From Axinella damicornis (taxonomy: Eukaryota; Porifera; Demospongiae; Axinellida; Axinellidae): a stretch of 64,000 nt of DNA. The notes below the pieces were generated by a model that saw only the letters and a list, made by a program, of their open reading frames with translations, ran no database searches and was not told the origin of the DNA. A program made the translations under genes and the position numbers. Below are positions 37,601 to 45,772 of this stretch, in pieces (positions within the stretch are counted from its first letter, which is position 1; every line of letters begins with the position of its first letter). The stretch covers positions 7,366,676 through 7,430,675 of the forward strand of contig OZ007517.1 in NCBI GenBank assembly GCA_963931865.1. The letters are read 5' to 3'.

Positions 37601-40600
37601 CCTCTCAAGCAGCTCTACACAACGTATGAATACCAGACTTGTACCGTTGTGTTGCTGAGAAGCTGCATATTCCAGTGATGTCCACATTGATCATCCGTCG
37701 AAGTGTGTCAAAAGCCGGTCGAGAAACAAACAAAATATAAATTTCACAATGGGCAAGTGCTGTCCACAGCCAGAGCTAAGTTTCAAGATTAGCTGTCATT
37801 TTGCAACAAAGCGGTATACACACTGGATGAGGACGATGATGAATAAGGTCCCTTGTGGGCATGGAGGATGATGATGATGAGCTGAAGGAGAATGAAACTG
37901 TCTTCCACGGCTGTCTAGATGACGTACAAATCGCCCACGTGTGAGGGCGACATTTATTTCACTCAGCACCTCCAATTGCGTGGCGTTTATTTGAGGGCAG
38001 CACCTATTCGAAGAAATACGGAACTTACTTTCACAGCAATTAGCTCGACAGTAGAGCTGGCTAGTGAAGATTCAGAACTCATTCATCATAAAATATAGTA
38101 CGTAATAATTATGAGGTTGCACTTCAGCGTCGTGGTATGCACACACCACTCATTGAGTAATCTCATTCACTTACCCCAAACTGGTTTCTGATGTTGACAT
38201 TAGCTCCCGCATCAACAAGATATGTCACCGCATCGTGATATCCCCTCTTAGCAGCCAAGTGCAGGGGAGTATCCTGGTGGGAAACCAAACCTTAACATTC
38301 ACTACAAAACTGTTCTCATAGCTGGTTACAAACTTAAATCAACAACAGTGTAGGTAAACCCTCAACTGGGCCCAGGCCTGGGTATCAACGTATTCTCGTC
38401 CTAGGGATGAAGAATGTCCATTGCTGCTTGAAATTGTGTTGTGTGGCCACACAAGACCCTCACCCTATTCTGTTTCATCCCTAATAATATTTATTGAATT
38501 TGCAGACAGCAATCATGGTTTTGAGAGAGGGTCTCACTGCAGCAGCCATTCATAATCATATTCCATGAACAAGTACAAACATTCAAAGTCATACGGTTTC
38601 AATCGTAGAAGTACAACAAGTGGCAACCATACCAAGGACATTGCTGGATGTGACATCATGAAGCTGAAATCTCACATTGCAGGTATGCAACGTTAGGTAT
38701 TAAAGGGTTAACTTAATGAAGTACAACCAGTACAACAAGCAGCAACCATACCATGCAGCCAATGCAACTCACTGGTTGGGCAAAAACACTTCAGAATCAT
38801 GCCCGAGGTGTTACGAGAGCGTCTTGCTGCTAACAACTGTTCGCCACAATGAGCTAACTCAGTGTGGATCTTTTGTGTTTGACAAGGGATGCAGAACTTC
38901 GCTAATGTGTTCGTCCTCCTCGAGGGGACGCTTTCCATCTTCTCAGTGAACTGAACTTTGCACCTTACTGCACTGGCCCACGAAACCACGCCTGTTTATG
39001 CGTTATTGCAAGCTCGCGCGTGAGGCAGACACTGCGAATGCGTATTCCTAGTACAATTATCGAACTTTCACCAGTGCCTGAGGAAGACTGCAAAAAAGTA
39101 GTTGAAACGTCATGTTTTATAATTCTCACTGCTGAAAGTTAAAAGAACCCACGCTATTCGATGTATACACCAGAACAATGACGTTCTCCAATCATATCTT
39201 GTGTCTCGCCAATAACCATGATACACTCCAGCCCAAGCAGCGAATAGTCTCATTCACTTACACCACTGACACCTATGATGTTGACATCAGCTCCCATGTC
39301 ACCTAGGTGTCTCATCAGACCCACGTTGCCTGTCCTAGCTGCCTCATGCAGAGGAGTCCACTGGTGAAGAAAAAGAAACAAAGCTTAATAAAAAGTATTT
39401 TGGTTTGTCCACCACTAAGATTACACTCCTGCTTGACATACACTTTCATTTTGAACTTGCAGTGCCATGGCAATGGCTCTAATCTCACTTGTCCCTTTCT
39501 GCTCTTGGAAAACACTCAGTGACTCAACAAGATGTAAATGTTCTTGGCTCACTGTGCTGCATGGTGCTGAAGAAGTCAGCTACTGACTGCAAAGAACAGC
39601 CAGGCTATGATCCTCCCAAACTTATTTAGTTGGCCTATGCTGCTGTGCTCAAAGATACCTATCGCATTATGAAAATTATGAGATGAGCAGGAGAGCTGAT
39701 AAAACTCAGGTGTTTCGGATGGAATCATTAAATTTTGTGCCACCACTAAACCACTCAATCTGTAGCATCAATAGATTCTGTATCGACTTACCTCACAATT
39801 GACACCTTCAAACTTGAGGTATACCTTGGTGTTGATACCTATAGAGGGAAAGCAAGCCAATCCACCATTCAATTGGCTAGTACATTCACAAGGCTTCCAA
39901 CAATACCGCATAGTTCATCAGAAAATCATTTTAGCCACACAAATAATAATTAATAGCCAGGAGGCAGGAGGACCCTCGCCTACTACATGTATCAAATTTT
40001 AACCCTTTGCATGGTCATCGCTAGCTAGCCTTATAAGGGAAGCTGGGGATGGGGCCTGCGATGTAGCTAGCCAATTGTCGCTCATCATTGACGGTCTGCA
40101 GTTTCAAGTTCGTGGTAGCCTCGTTCCTTGTCCCACGCCCAGCTTTTCGTCCTGCAAGCGACGTATGGAAAGCAACAAAAAGCTGGGCGTGGGACTGGGA
40201 ACGAGGCTACACTGCAAGGAGTACCCCAAGCTGCCGAGAGAATCTCTCCCTCCAGCTCAACAAGTCTGTAGTACGTAGTTTGTAGCACCGGCGTAAAACG
40301 TAGCAGGCTCGACCCGGTACTCTCGTGCATTATGCTGGGCGATTTGTACGCATGTTGTCGATCCAGCATGCACGCGGGCGGCGCAACATTACGACTTTCC
40401 ACTTGGATATAAGGTCATACACTAAACGAACACCGGATGTCGGACAGACACCAACTGGATGGACGGACGGACAGACATCCTGGAGAGCACGACTATGTGG
40501 GGCTCGTTCAGGCTCGCCCCAATAATAGAGTGCAGAATATCGGAAGATATATTGGAGACTGAATACATAGGAAGCCGCCCAAGAAGCTGTACAACTATAG

Positions 40601-43600
40601 TTGAGGAACATAATTATATGTTTCTCAGATCTGTGTAAACATAATTATATCTGAGGAACATAATTATATGTTCAGATCTGTGTAAACATATATCTGAGGA
40701 ACATATATTATGTTCCTTCTTTGTACCATGGCAGCCATACAAATCAAAGGCACAGCGCACGGTTTATATAGTGCAGACGTGTTCTAACTCCCCTAACTTC
40801 CAATGGCTGTATACAATCGGTGGACTGGACTACTGGACTCACCCAAAATTCCATGAAACGCCCTTTTCAGTGAGAAGCTAAACCTCCTTACTCAGCCTAT
40901 TAGTTCGCTAAAGTTGCTTCCTAGCCTGTTGCGGCATCGTCTCCTCGATTTCCGAGGTCAAAGGTCACGTGCATATTCAACAATTCATGTGGGTTCTGTA
41001 CTGGCTTTGAGCTAGCCTCGTTCCCAGGCCTACCCGGATGGGGAAGTGCTTTGAGCATCCATGCTAGCTAGCTTTGAGCATCCATGACTTGTACCAACTG
41101 TTTTCTTATGGAGGTCACACGCATTTGTTGGGAAGTCAAATTTCAATTGAGCTCCAGGATTCTCCGCCTGCTTGAACGATTAGATGAGCAGTTAGCACGT
41201 TATCAGCAGAAACCAAACTCCAGCCTGCCTTTAAGTGTAGCTACCATGATTGTTATCCCTGAGCTCGCTCATTAAATATGCACGTGACCTTTGACCTCGG
41301 AAATCGAGGAGACGATGCCGCAACAGGCTAGGAAGCAACTTTAGCGAACTAATAGGCTGAGTAAGGAGGTTTAGCTTCTCACTGAAAAAGGGCGTTTCAT
41401 GGAATTTTGGGTGAGTCCAGTAGTCCAGTAGTCCAGTCCAGTAGTCCAGTCCACCGATTGTATACAGCCACGTATTAGTTAGAGCATGTAACCAAGGTTT
41501 CTGAGCTGTATAGTAACTGGAGTGGAGTGGTGCTGCGTAGTGGCTGAAGCCAGACCACTAAATGACCGAGGCAGAGGTCATTTAGTGGTCTGGCTGAAGC
41601 CACTGCTCGCCACGAGGGTTACTATACAGCTAAGAAACCTTGGTTACATGCTCTAACTAATTTAGAAAATTTAGAGACCTGTGGGTAGGTCTCTAACCCA
41701 GTTAGAGACCTGATGGTGGTTCCTACACTATATAGGATACTCATTAAGGCTACACACATCAAAGCTTGAATATTCAAAAATTTTCTAATTCCAATTAGAG
41801 GCAGTTAGAACATGGCAATTAGGGCAGTTAGAACACACCTGTCAAAAGCACTTAGCAGGTGCCTTTGATTTGTATGGTTGCCATGGTACAAGCCAGCTAA
41901 ACCATGTTTTCAGGTGGCTTGCTTCATCCAAACTTGGAATGCAAAACTGCGAAGTATCACGTGACTTGAATCCACCAATAGAATCCAAGTTGTCACGTGA
42001 CAACTTGGATTCTATTGGTGGATTCAAGTCACGTGATACTTTGCAGTTTTACATTCCGAGTTTGAACGAAGCAAGCAACCTGAAAAACACGGTAGACGTG
42101 TTTACCACGTAATACATTCGACAGTTCCGGGTGGGTAAACCCCAGCTTGGGCTTCGCCCTCAGGGTTTACCCGGAACTGTCTCATGTATTACTGGTAAAC
42201 GCGTCTTGGGGGTGGTTTAACTATAACGTATAAACATATATCTGGGTAACAATGTAGCAGTTACAACAACTAGACTAAGACACTGACACAGTCACTGGTT
42301 GCATGAACTGCCCTTCAACTTAAAAAAAATATTGTCCCCAGTGCCTTACCTACACCCTTCTGAAGCAGCGTATTCAGGATTGGAATGGACCCAACTGTTG
42401 CAGCAAAGACCTGAGCACCACTAGCAGCTAGTCGCTCTCCCACTGTACAATCTGGGAGAAGCTTCTCCAGGCAGGCTAGGTGCTTGTTGAATGACTCCAC
42501 ATCATTACGCTGAATGGCCTTCTTGAGCACCTTCAGCACATCCTCCTAAATAGGTAAGAGAGAAAGAAAATCTCCTATGGCATGGTGTCGAACCAGCAAC
42601 CTTGCGATTAACCATGGAATGCTTTAAAACCACTCGGCCACCTGCCACTCCATATCACTTCCATAACATGAGGTATAGGTGTTTGATTTGTTTCACTGCA
42701 AACAGTGAACAAGTAATCTTTGTATAACATGCCTACTTTGGTGAACACAGAAAAACAGATTACAGTGGATAGCACAAAGGTACCCTAATACTCTAAGACT
42801 TGCCACTATCTGAACTGAGCGTATGTTGTACCCAGTAAGCAGGTAAATTAATGGGCTATCTCTCTCTCTAAGTATTATTTAGACCACCACATGTAGGTGT
42901 AGCTACATGGATCGAGGAGTGTTTTCCCACGAACACCTACAAGTGGTGGTCTACATTTCGTGTATCCCAGAGGAGGTTGGACACGGTCATGTAACCTACG
43001 TGAGTAGGCAAATTTATATGGAGGTTCGCTATACTGAAGTATGTTCTCGGTAGTCTTTACGAGTAACAAACTTAAAAATATGCCGTCAAACTCGTTCAAC
43101 CCTAGGGTCACTTAGGCAGTACGGCCTCTTGAAGGATCAGCCGCGCGGATGGTGGAGAAGCCACACTCCCGGTACTCCAACCTGAATGTACTCCTATACC
43201 TTTCAAACTCCCCAACTGTACATGTAGCTTCACTTCTCGTTGGCAATTTACGTTTACCTTTGGTCCTAGGCCATATTGACGTAGGAATGAGGCTGGCGAG
43301 GTTAGGAACGTAACACACGCATTATTTCTGTTCAAACGCAGTGCATAGTCACCTGTGCACAAATGTGTCCAACCTCCTCTGCTTGTATCCCTAGAACTGC
43401 TGCACTTGTAGGTAATGCTTTCCTGACAGCTACTGAGGTGTTGCACTTGCATGGCTTGGGGATTAAATGACTTCTTTGTACATGGGACACCTTTGAACCA
43501 CCCACACAGCCTCAACTGATATGTTAATGGCGGTAGAGGTAGTCTTTATGGCTCAGAATCTTTGCAAAACTAGTAAGAGTACGTATGTGCAATACCTCAA

Positions 43601-45772
43601 GATGATACGGCCAAACCTGGCTTTGGGTGCCATGTGTGCATGGAACGTGTGCCTTAGCAATTAGGAGGAAATGCTGCATGAGTAGCATGCGCAGTTGGAG
43701 GGCCCCCTCAATATCCTGTAGATCTGGCAGGTTCCCTACTCATGCCAGTTGATAGCAGTAGTTGTACAAAGCCATTGCAGCTATAACTGGCGACTGGTAT
43801 TGACCATGCAAGAGCAGTATGTATCAAAACAGCAACATGCACCCACTGTTAAATCACCATGCACCCACTGTTACATCACCATGCACCCACTGTTACATCA
43901 CCATGTAGATTGATGATTGAACAGAGCAAATTCACCATGGTAACAAAAAGCATTGGCACCTGTTCAGGGTCGGGCCTATACCCACCATGCACACCGCAAA
44001 AGACCAAGCTTGTTTTTTACAGAGCATCAGCACACATGACACCAAGGAGTTCTACAACACAATCCAAACACCTGGCACTAGCTATCATATAACAAGACAC
44101 AACACAAGAGTGAGTTGTACATAACTACAAAGGAATGTAGGTGACAAGCATTCAAGTGGCTGCTGGTTTGTCAAGCTGTTAAGAAGCTGAAATGTAAGTA
44201 TGTGTAATAATGCACTTGTGCATTATTACATTTCAGCTTTGAAAACACTTCGAGTAAGCTCACACTGATCACTGTGCAGCTACAGTGGCTAGGTAGTTAC
44301 AAAGCAGTAGCTACATGTTTGTCTCAATACACGATTGCAAATGACTGGAGTAATGAAGCTAATATACTGGCCATTTGGCCACAGTGCAGGGGTCAGAAAG
44401 TACATGTTACAATGGAGTACATGTTTGTCTTATAAATTATATGCTTCTACCACAGAGTTCTGACTCCTGCACTGTGGCCAAATGGCCAGTATGTGAGCTT
44501 CGTTACCTCAGTTGCTATTGGATATGCCGTAGCTCAAGTATGTACATGTATGCAAGTAATAATACCTAGCTACTGTAGCTGCACAGTAGCAGCTACTCGA
44601 AGTGTTTTCAAAACTACAAACTACATTTATAGGATGGATCCAGCAAGACTGAGGCTGAAAAGTAGATATAGGCTTATATACTAAGTATCTTATGTCGATT
44701 AGGGTCAGGTCGGCAGGGTGCAGTTCCATCATTTCACTATGGAATCGTAAGCATGATCATTGAGAATGCTACAGGTTAACATGACTCATATACATGAAAC
44801 TCCTAGATGAAATACCACACCTAGAGTGATTTAAGGTCCACACATTAGCGCCTACCAACACTAACATGACAATACATCCTTGCACATTAACATATATATT
44901 ACAGCATGCCTGCCAGGGAGCTCATGGAGGTGTAAACCGCATAGCACGGCCACTCCACTGTTTCGACGCTTCCGCCTCACTGCAGGCTCTTTATCCAGTT
45001 ATGCAGTACAGAGAACTGCCCTGCGCCGGACCACACACACAAACACTATATTATAAGGAAGGCCACGAGAGTTCGCGACGGCATCTGCACACTATACAGA
45101 GAACACCCAGGCATGCAGAGGCTGTGGGGAAGGCCTCAAGAGCTGTCCAGCACTGAACTCACCCCCATGTAATGAGGGAGGATGCAGGCGAGGGCCTCAA
45201 TCTACATGGGGCTGCCCAGTGTCAGAATCGCATGGACACAGTACAAAAGAGTGCAGGACTTACACAGACGAAGTGATTGGGCAACAGCTAGCTGAAGCAA
45301 GCAAAGTTAGAATGCAACCAAAAGTAATTTATAGAGTAGCTAATTAATATATTTTCGGGCACCATCAACCAGATAATGCAATATCTCTTGTACATAGCAT
45401 GACAACAAACCATGCTTGTGCTTTGTGCGTCAATTTTCATGAGGCAGTGAACAAGAAGCATAGCTAATGAATTTCAAACTCACCTGCTTGCAGGTGTGTC
45501 AAAAACAAAAATTAGTAATTGCAACTTGACCAGACCCTCCCTTCCGTGTGGGTCTGGCCCCGCGAGACTAATGTTTTTAGGCACTAAACAGCATGCTCCA
45601 AATCAGTGGCGTATCACACTGGTCTCCCAAATCATGTTAGCTATGCCCAAATAATTGTATCCCCGCGGCAAAAACACAAAATTATCAATCTTACTGGTGT
45701 ACGTCTGCTGGCGTCCGCTACTGGTGGCATATCAACCCGCACTTCCTGGAGTTCAACGTATTGAGTCGCCAT
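3858..45772 (-). CDS. TRPA-like cation channel with four tandem head-ankyrin modules (38 exons)
   Basis: I traced 38 exons with consistent GT-AG sites and phases. The start is ATG at 45772-45770 (exon 45695-45772, MATQYVELQEVRVDM). The stop is at 3858-3860. Lengths sum to 5181 bp, giving about 1726 residues. Order: short N-terminus; four modules of head, linker and ankyrin exons (19 ankyrin exons); a TRPA pre-S1 region; six membrane segments with pore; TRP-box-like LAVGDVDRLQKTA; a 191-residue coiled-coil exon; and a 34-residue end. Families of this type form tetrameric Ca2+-permeable channels gated by chemical, thermal or mechanical stimuli. TRPA proteins I know are about 1100-1200 residues with one ankyrin block, so this model is long because the N-terminal module is repeated. 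It is not certain that all modules join one transcript; each module junction is phase 0, so skipping or alternative use is possible. The exon 7867-8087 donor may lie 6 bases away. Introns (up to 4.5 kb) are full of mobile elements. Confidence 0.8.
4310..4790 (-). repeat. 33-bp coding minisatellite inside the coiled-coil exon
   Basis: The unit ctcactctgctcca/ttcagcttagtatccaat (plus strand) recurs about 12 times, with only a few substitutions between neighbours and one 9-bp partial duplication. The near-identity points to recent expansion or homogenisation, so unit number may vary between individuals. The repeat leaves antisense frames open as a by-product. Confidence 0.9.
5422..8385 (-). other. 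TRPA-like gene: membrane-proximal region, six transmembrane segments, pore and C-terminal linker
   Basis: Exons: 8267-8385 (GIAVTLLDHEKWKELL, the pre-S1 block), 7867-8087 (MPDVAEKAFNKCV across the junction), 7315-7489 (S1, HKWNRFGRYIFFGNL), 7202-7255 (extracellular loop with NGS and NGT glycosylation sequons), 6703-7121 (S2-S5, FLQKWPVTGVYVLMFVNIL, then FYMLLFEPDEM), 6304-6489 (pore and S6, MAMTIGELDYDDLF, then LLSNLL), 5798-5866 (VGLAVGDVDRLQKTA) and 5422-5712 (RHRFAIKSKE, KVRKWIAKWYSKLW). Order and motifs match the TRPA family. At the selectivity-filter site human TRPA1 has Gly-Asp; here it is Gly-Glu. Confidence 0.87.
8476..8540. mobile_element. Single-ended copy of the TAGCCTCGTTCCCAGG MITE
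   Basis: The left end TAGCCTCGTACCCAGGCC and the following internal sequence (CAGCACTTGTTGCTTGCAG) match the family, but no right end is seen. It lies in a TRPA-gene intron. Confidence 0.5.
9343..9433. mobile_element. hAT-like MITE (TAGCCTCGTTCCCAGG family)
   Basis: Inverted ends TAGCCTCATTACCCAGC and GGAATGAGGCTA bound a 91-bp element in the intron next to the last ankyrin exon. No clear target duplication. Confidence 0.6.
9989..10671. mobile_element. 683-bp non-autonomous DNA transposon with about 70-bp inverted repeats
   Basis: The left arm TTAGTCTCGTTCCCAGACC through a GAGGGGAGAGACGG segment is mirrored at 10600-10671 (CCGTCTCTCCCCTCG to CGAGACTAA). Flanks CTTACGG and CTTACAG may be an imperfect target duplication. 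The open frames inside match no protein I know. It sits in a TRPA-gene intron. Confidence 0.7.
10673..11040. repeat. Dispersed repeat rich in CGGAAG / CTTCTTC words
   Basis: This segment contains internal copies of GTGTACTGTAAGTATAAAGA and pieces like TCGGAAGAAGCCTTC. Related sequence recurs at 36530-36740 and shorter at 21560-21615, all in introns of the TRPA-like gene. The family is unclassified. Confidence 0.45.
12855..13027. mobile_element. Palindromic MITE
   Basis: The element folds almost end to end: TTTAGATACCA...CAGTGCATTACGGG at the left is mirrored by CCCGTAATGCACTG...TGGTATCTAAA at the right, with GGTCGAGGGCG / CGCCCGAGACC near the centre. It is intronic in the TRPA-like gene. Confidence 0.8.
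13109..13521. mobile_element. MITE with about 150-bp inverted repeats
   Basis: The left arm ACTCGTGCGCGTGCCG...GGAAATGCATACTTAAG...CATGACGGAAGCTT (to about 13255) is mirrored from about 13376 to 13521. The loop is roughly 120 bp. It lies 80 bp from the preceding palindrome. Confidence 0.8.
15480..15596. repeat. 19-bp tandem repeat, about six copies
   Basis: The unit GAGACTGGATTTGCTAAAT repeats with almost no divergence. It lies in the intron between the ankyrin exons at 14785-14880 and 16042-16146. Confidence 0.9.
20264..20859. mobile_element. About 600-bp element with about 55-bp inverted repeats
   Basis: The left end GGACGTGACTAAAACACGGA, followed by CCGGAAAACAGACC, is mirrored at the right by CCGTTTTCTGGTCCG then TCCGTGTTTTAGTCATGTCC. 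The interior is GC-rich without a recognisable protein. It sits in the intron between linker and first ankyrin exon of module 4. Confidence 0.75.
24230..24490 (+). repeat. Dispersed repeat, copy 1 (inverted copy at 56040-56345)
   Basis: Blocks such as CATGAGACTTTCAGCTTCA, CATCCGGTAATGTCCTT, GAGGTGGGTGG and AAGGGTGCAAACA recur in reverse complement at 56040-56345. No terminal structure or coding frame is evident. This copy is in a TRPA-gene intron. Confidence 0.65.
24985..26603. mobile_element. 1.6-kb foldback element with about 490-bp inverted arms
   Basis: The arms start CTGCGGTGGCCCTGGAGG at 24985 and end in its complement at 26603. Each arm has about 230 bp of degenerate CCTAATACCCAATGCGCAATA-type tandem repeats, then a shared unique block (GACCTTGCGATGGACGCC, GAAGCTTCACCTTGGGC, GCTGTACTAAGAGA). 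The central spacer (about 25500-26100) holds a (GT)n-poly(G) tract. Foldback elements of this form move by an enzyme supplied elsewhere; none is encoded here. It lies in the 4.4-kb intron between the last two ankyrin exons of module 3. Confidence 0.8.
25828..25870. repeat. (GT)n followed by poly(G)
   Basis: About 9 GT units run straight into about 25 consecutive G residues, inside the foldback spacer. The tract may form G-quadruplex and is prone to sequencing error. Confidence 0.95.
27361..27690 (+). other. Tandemly duplicated GC-rich segment with ATG and splice-donor signals on the plus strand
   Basis: Two copies of about 170 bp (starting near 27361 and 27536) share GAGCAATGGCG, GGTGAGTTTC, AGCGATCACGGC and GTCAGAATCT. 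In copy 2 the ATG at 27558 gives MAANGETKALISPPP, then a CAAG|gtgagt donor at 27604/27605. Copy 1 has ATG at 27383 and a TATATAAG at about 27452. This resembles a first coding exon with promoter, opposite to the enclosing TRPA-like gene, but I found no downstream plus-strand exon. Confidence 0.35.
28270..28311. repeat. (GT)n followed by poly(G)
   Basis: About 10 GT units precede about 19 G residues, the same composite form as at 25828. Confidence 0.95.
28578..28608. repeat. Poly(G) tract of about 30 bases
   Basis: The run follows GAAAGTGG and is flanked by further GGGG and CCCCCC words (28547-28565, 28615-28632). Confidence 0.95.
28869..29120. mobile_element. Short element with about 60-bp inverted ends
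   Basis: TGAATCAGTT...AAATCCAACGTTTCGGCC...CCATCATCAGGGAT is mirrored at 29060-29120. The right arm reads CCTGATGATGGCC...GCCGAAACGTTGGAT, a spacing also seen near 39080 and 61110. Confidence 0.7.
29471..30037 (+). mobile_element. TA-flanked DNA-transposon derivative carrying a transposase-like first exon
   Basis: The inverted ends are TACCGTAGATCGGGAAATTTTCG (left, 29471; first 20 bases diagnostic) and its complement ending GATCTACGGTA (30037). Subterminal arms carry CGAAAATTAAAA / TTTAATTTTCG words. Inside, ATG at about 29614 opens MVLLRYQKPVDGVPD and runs about 52 residues to a TCGAG|gtaagt donor at about 29769. I recall similar N-termini (MVLLRxK.V.DG.PDP) in sponge pogo-like transposases, so this may be an internally deleted copy that kept the 5' exon. 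TA at both tips fits the Tc1/mariner-pogo target preference. It lies in a TRPA-gene intron, opposite in strand. Confidence 0.55.
30217..30458. repeat. 20-24-bp minisatellite, about 11 copies
   Basis: The unit GGGTCTATTTTCAGTGCCAC (variants with TCTCTATT and GTACCAT) repeats 45 bp upstream (plus coordinates) of ankyrin exon 30058-30171, in the intron before exon 30527-30625. The open frame across it is a repeat artefact. Confidence 0.9.
30815..31300. repeat. 49-bp minisatellite, about ten copies
   Basis: The unit begins TATGGACCTTGATAGGACTG and ends AAACTGGAGGAACC. Copies are nearly identical; one lacks ACTGTG and the first is diverged. The array fills much of the intron between head and linker exons of module 3. 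There are no unique spacers, so it is not a CRISPR array. Confidence 0.95.
32033..32545. repeat. Degenerate GATCCAAGCC tandem repeat
   Basis: About 500 bp built from AGATCCAAGCCAAGCC and CTAGATGCTATCCAACC words in variable order. It lies in the intron between modules 2 and 3. Confidence 0.85.
32583..32800 (-). repeat. Dispersed repeat, copy A (inverted copy at 40220-40545)
   Basis: TTGGGGCAAGGCTGAGCGAGCCCCACATA, here abbreviated by its ends, with GGATGTCCGTCTGG and CATAATGTTGCGCC-like blocks, matches the reverse complement of 40220-40545. A short related piece (GGGGCGAGCCTGAG) is at 60940. Unclassified. Confidence 0.55.
33329..36411 (-). other. TRPA-like gene: module 2 (head, linker, three ankyrin exons)
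   Basis: Head exon 36210-36411 (KIVLQDLKKAIR...GSIPIMNTLIQKGVG) is followed by linker 35817-35890 (25 residues). Ankyrin exons are 35363-35464 (CTPLMWAAAMRS), 33632-33730 (ITSLHWAARTDN) and 33329-33418 (ETALHMAKKEHH). The third resembles the last ankyrin of module 1 (LATKGHH against MAKKEHH), as expected if whole modules were duplicated. All intron phases match module 1. Confidence 0.8.
36530..36740. repeat. Second copy of the CGGAAG-rich dispersed repeat
   Basis: It contains ACATATTTAAAACTGATGCC, AAAATCGGAAGGCTCC and CAGAAGGCTTCTTC, echoing 10673-11040. It lies in the intron between modules 1 and 2. Confidence 0.4.
40116..40209. mobile_element. hAT-like MITE (TAGCCTCGTTCCCAGG family)
   Basis: TAGCCTCGTTCCTTGTCCCACGCCC is mirrored by GGGCGTGGGACTGGGAACGAGGCTA (ends quoted in part). 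94 bp, intronic. Confidence 0.7.
40220..40545 (+). repeat. Dispersed repeat, copy B
   Basis: Includes GGCGGCGCAACATTACGA, GGACGGACAGACATCC and GTGGGGCTCGTTCAGGC near its right end, inverted relative to copy A at 32583-32800. Confidence 0.55.
40804..41470. mobile_element. 667-bp element with about 150-bp near-perfect inverted repeats
   Basis: The left arm TGGCTGTATACAATCGGTGG through AAAGGTCACGTGCATAT (to about 40977) is mirrored at about 41275-41470. The right arm has an extra 17-19 bp from tandem GTAGTCCA copies. The interior has one MITE end (41013) and a 64-codon frame of unknown origin. Confidence 0.85.
41474..41661. mobile_element. Palindromic MITE
   Basis: ATTAGTTAGAGCATGTAACC...CTGTATAGTAAC is mirrored by GTTACTATACAG...GGTTACATGCTCTAACTAAT, with GACCACTAAATGACC / GGTCATTTAGTGGTC at the centre. 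It abuts the previous element. Confidence 0.85.
41901..42093. mobile_element. Near-perfect palindrome, family shared with 48279-48470
   Basis: Both halves carry GTATCACGTGACTTGAATCC and AATAGAATCCAAGTTG around a GTCACGTGAC centre. The same core is found at 48279-48470. Outer ends are ACCATGTTTTCAGG and CCTGAAAAACACGGT. Confidence 0.88.
42095..42206. mobile_element. Short palindromic element
   Basis: AGACGTGTTTACCACGTAAT...GACAGTTCCGGGTGGG is mirrored by CCGGAACTGTC...ATTACTGGTAAACGCGTCT. It directly abuts the preceding palindrome. Confidence 0.8.
42577..42650 (-). ncRNA. tRNA-like sequence (tRNA pseudogene or SINE head)
   Basis: On the minus strand an A box TGGCCGAGTGG (42630-42640) and a B box GGTTCGACACC (42584-42594) are spaced as in tRNA genes. 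Outer TGGCAGG / CATGCCA can pair with one mismatch. The T stem does not pair, so a functional tRNA is unlikely. It lies just upstream of the module 1 head exon. Confidence 0.45.
43837..43905. repeat. About 22-bp tandem repeat, three to four copies
   Basis: CACCATGCACCCACTGTTACAT repeats three times with one variant. Intron 1 of the TRPA-like gene. Confidence 0.85.
44238..44612. mobile_element. Nested inverted-repeat element
   Basis: Outer arms TTTGAAAACACTTCGAGTA...GTGCAGCTACAG mirror the right end. Inner arms (44352-44506) AATATACTGGCCATTTGGCC...GCAGGGGTCAGA mirror TCTGACTCCTGC...GGCCAGTAT. A separate hairpin (44183-44240) abuts on the left. Confidence 0.75.
45527..45574. mobile_element. 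Short fragment of a CCAGACCC-type MITE
   Basis: CCAGACCCTCCCTTCCGTG and GGGTCTGGCCCCGCGAGACTAA form a small hairpin. It lies about 120 bp downstream of TRPA exon 1, in intron 1. Confidence 0.5.

Larger units (their letters stand above)
36976..45772 (-). other. TRPA-like gene: first exon plus N-terminal module 1
   Basis: Exon 1 (45695-45772) encodes 26 residues and ends in phase 0. Head exon 42350-42545 (EDVLKVLKKAIQ...GSIPILNTLLQKGVG) enters in phase 0 and leaves in phase 1. Linker exon 39792-39838 restores phase 0. Ankyrin exons follow at 39262-39360 (WTPLHEAARTGN), 38175-38273 (DTPLHLAAKRGY) and 36976-37068 (TTPLHLATKGHH), each ending near GADVN. The head exon itself resembles the first half of an ankyrin repeat behind a charged helical cap. 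Intron 1 (42546-45694) is the longest in this part and carries inverted-repeat elements. Confidence 0.8.

Noticed and set aside
41084..41275. 64-codon frame inside the 40804-41470 element
   Set aside because: Too short, with no transposase motif; probably chance.
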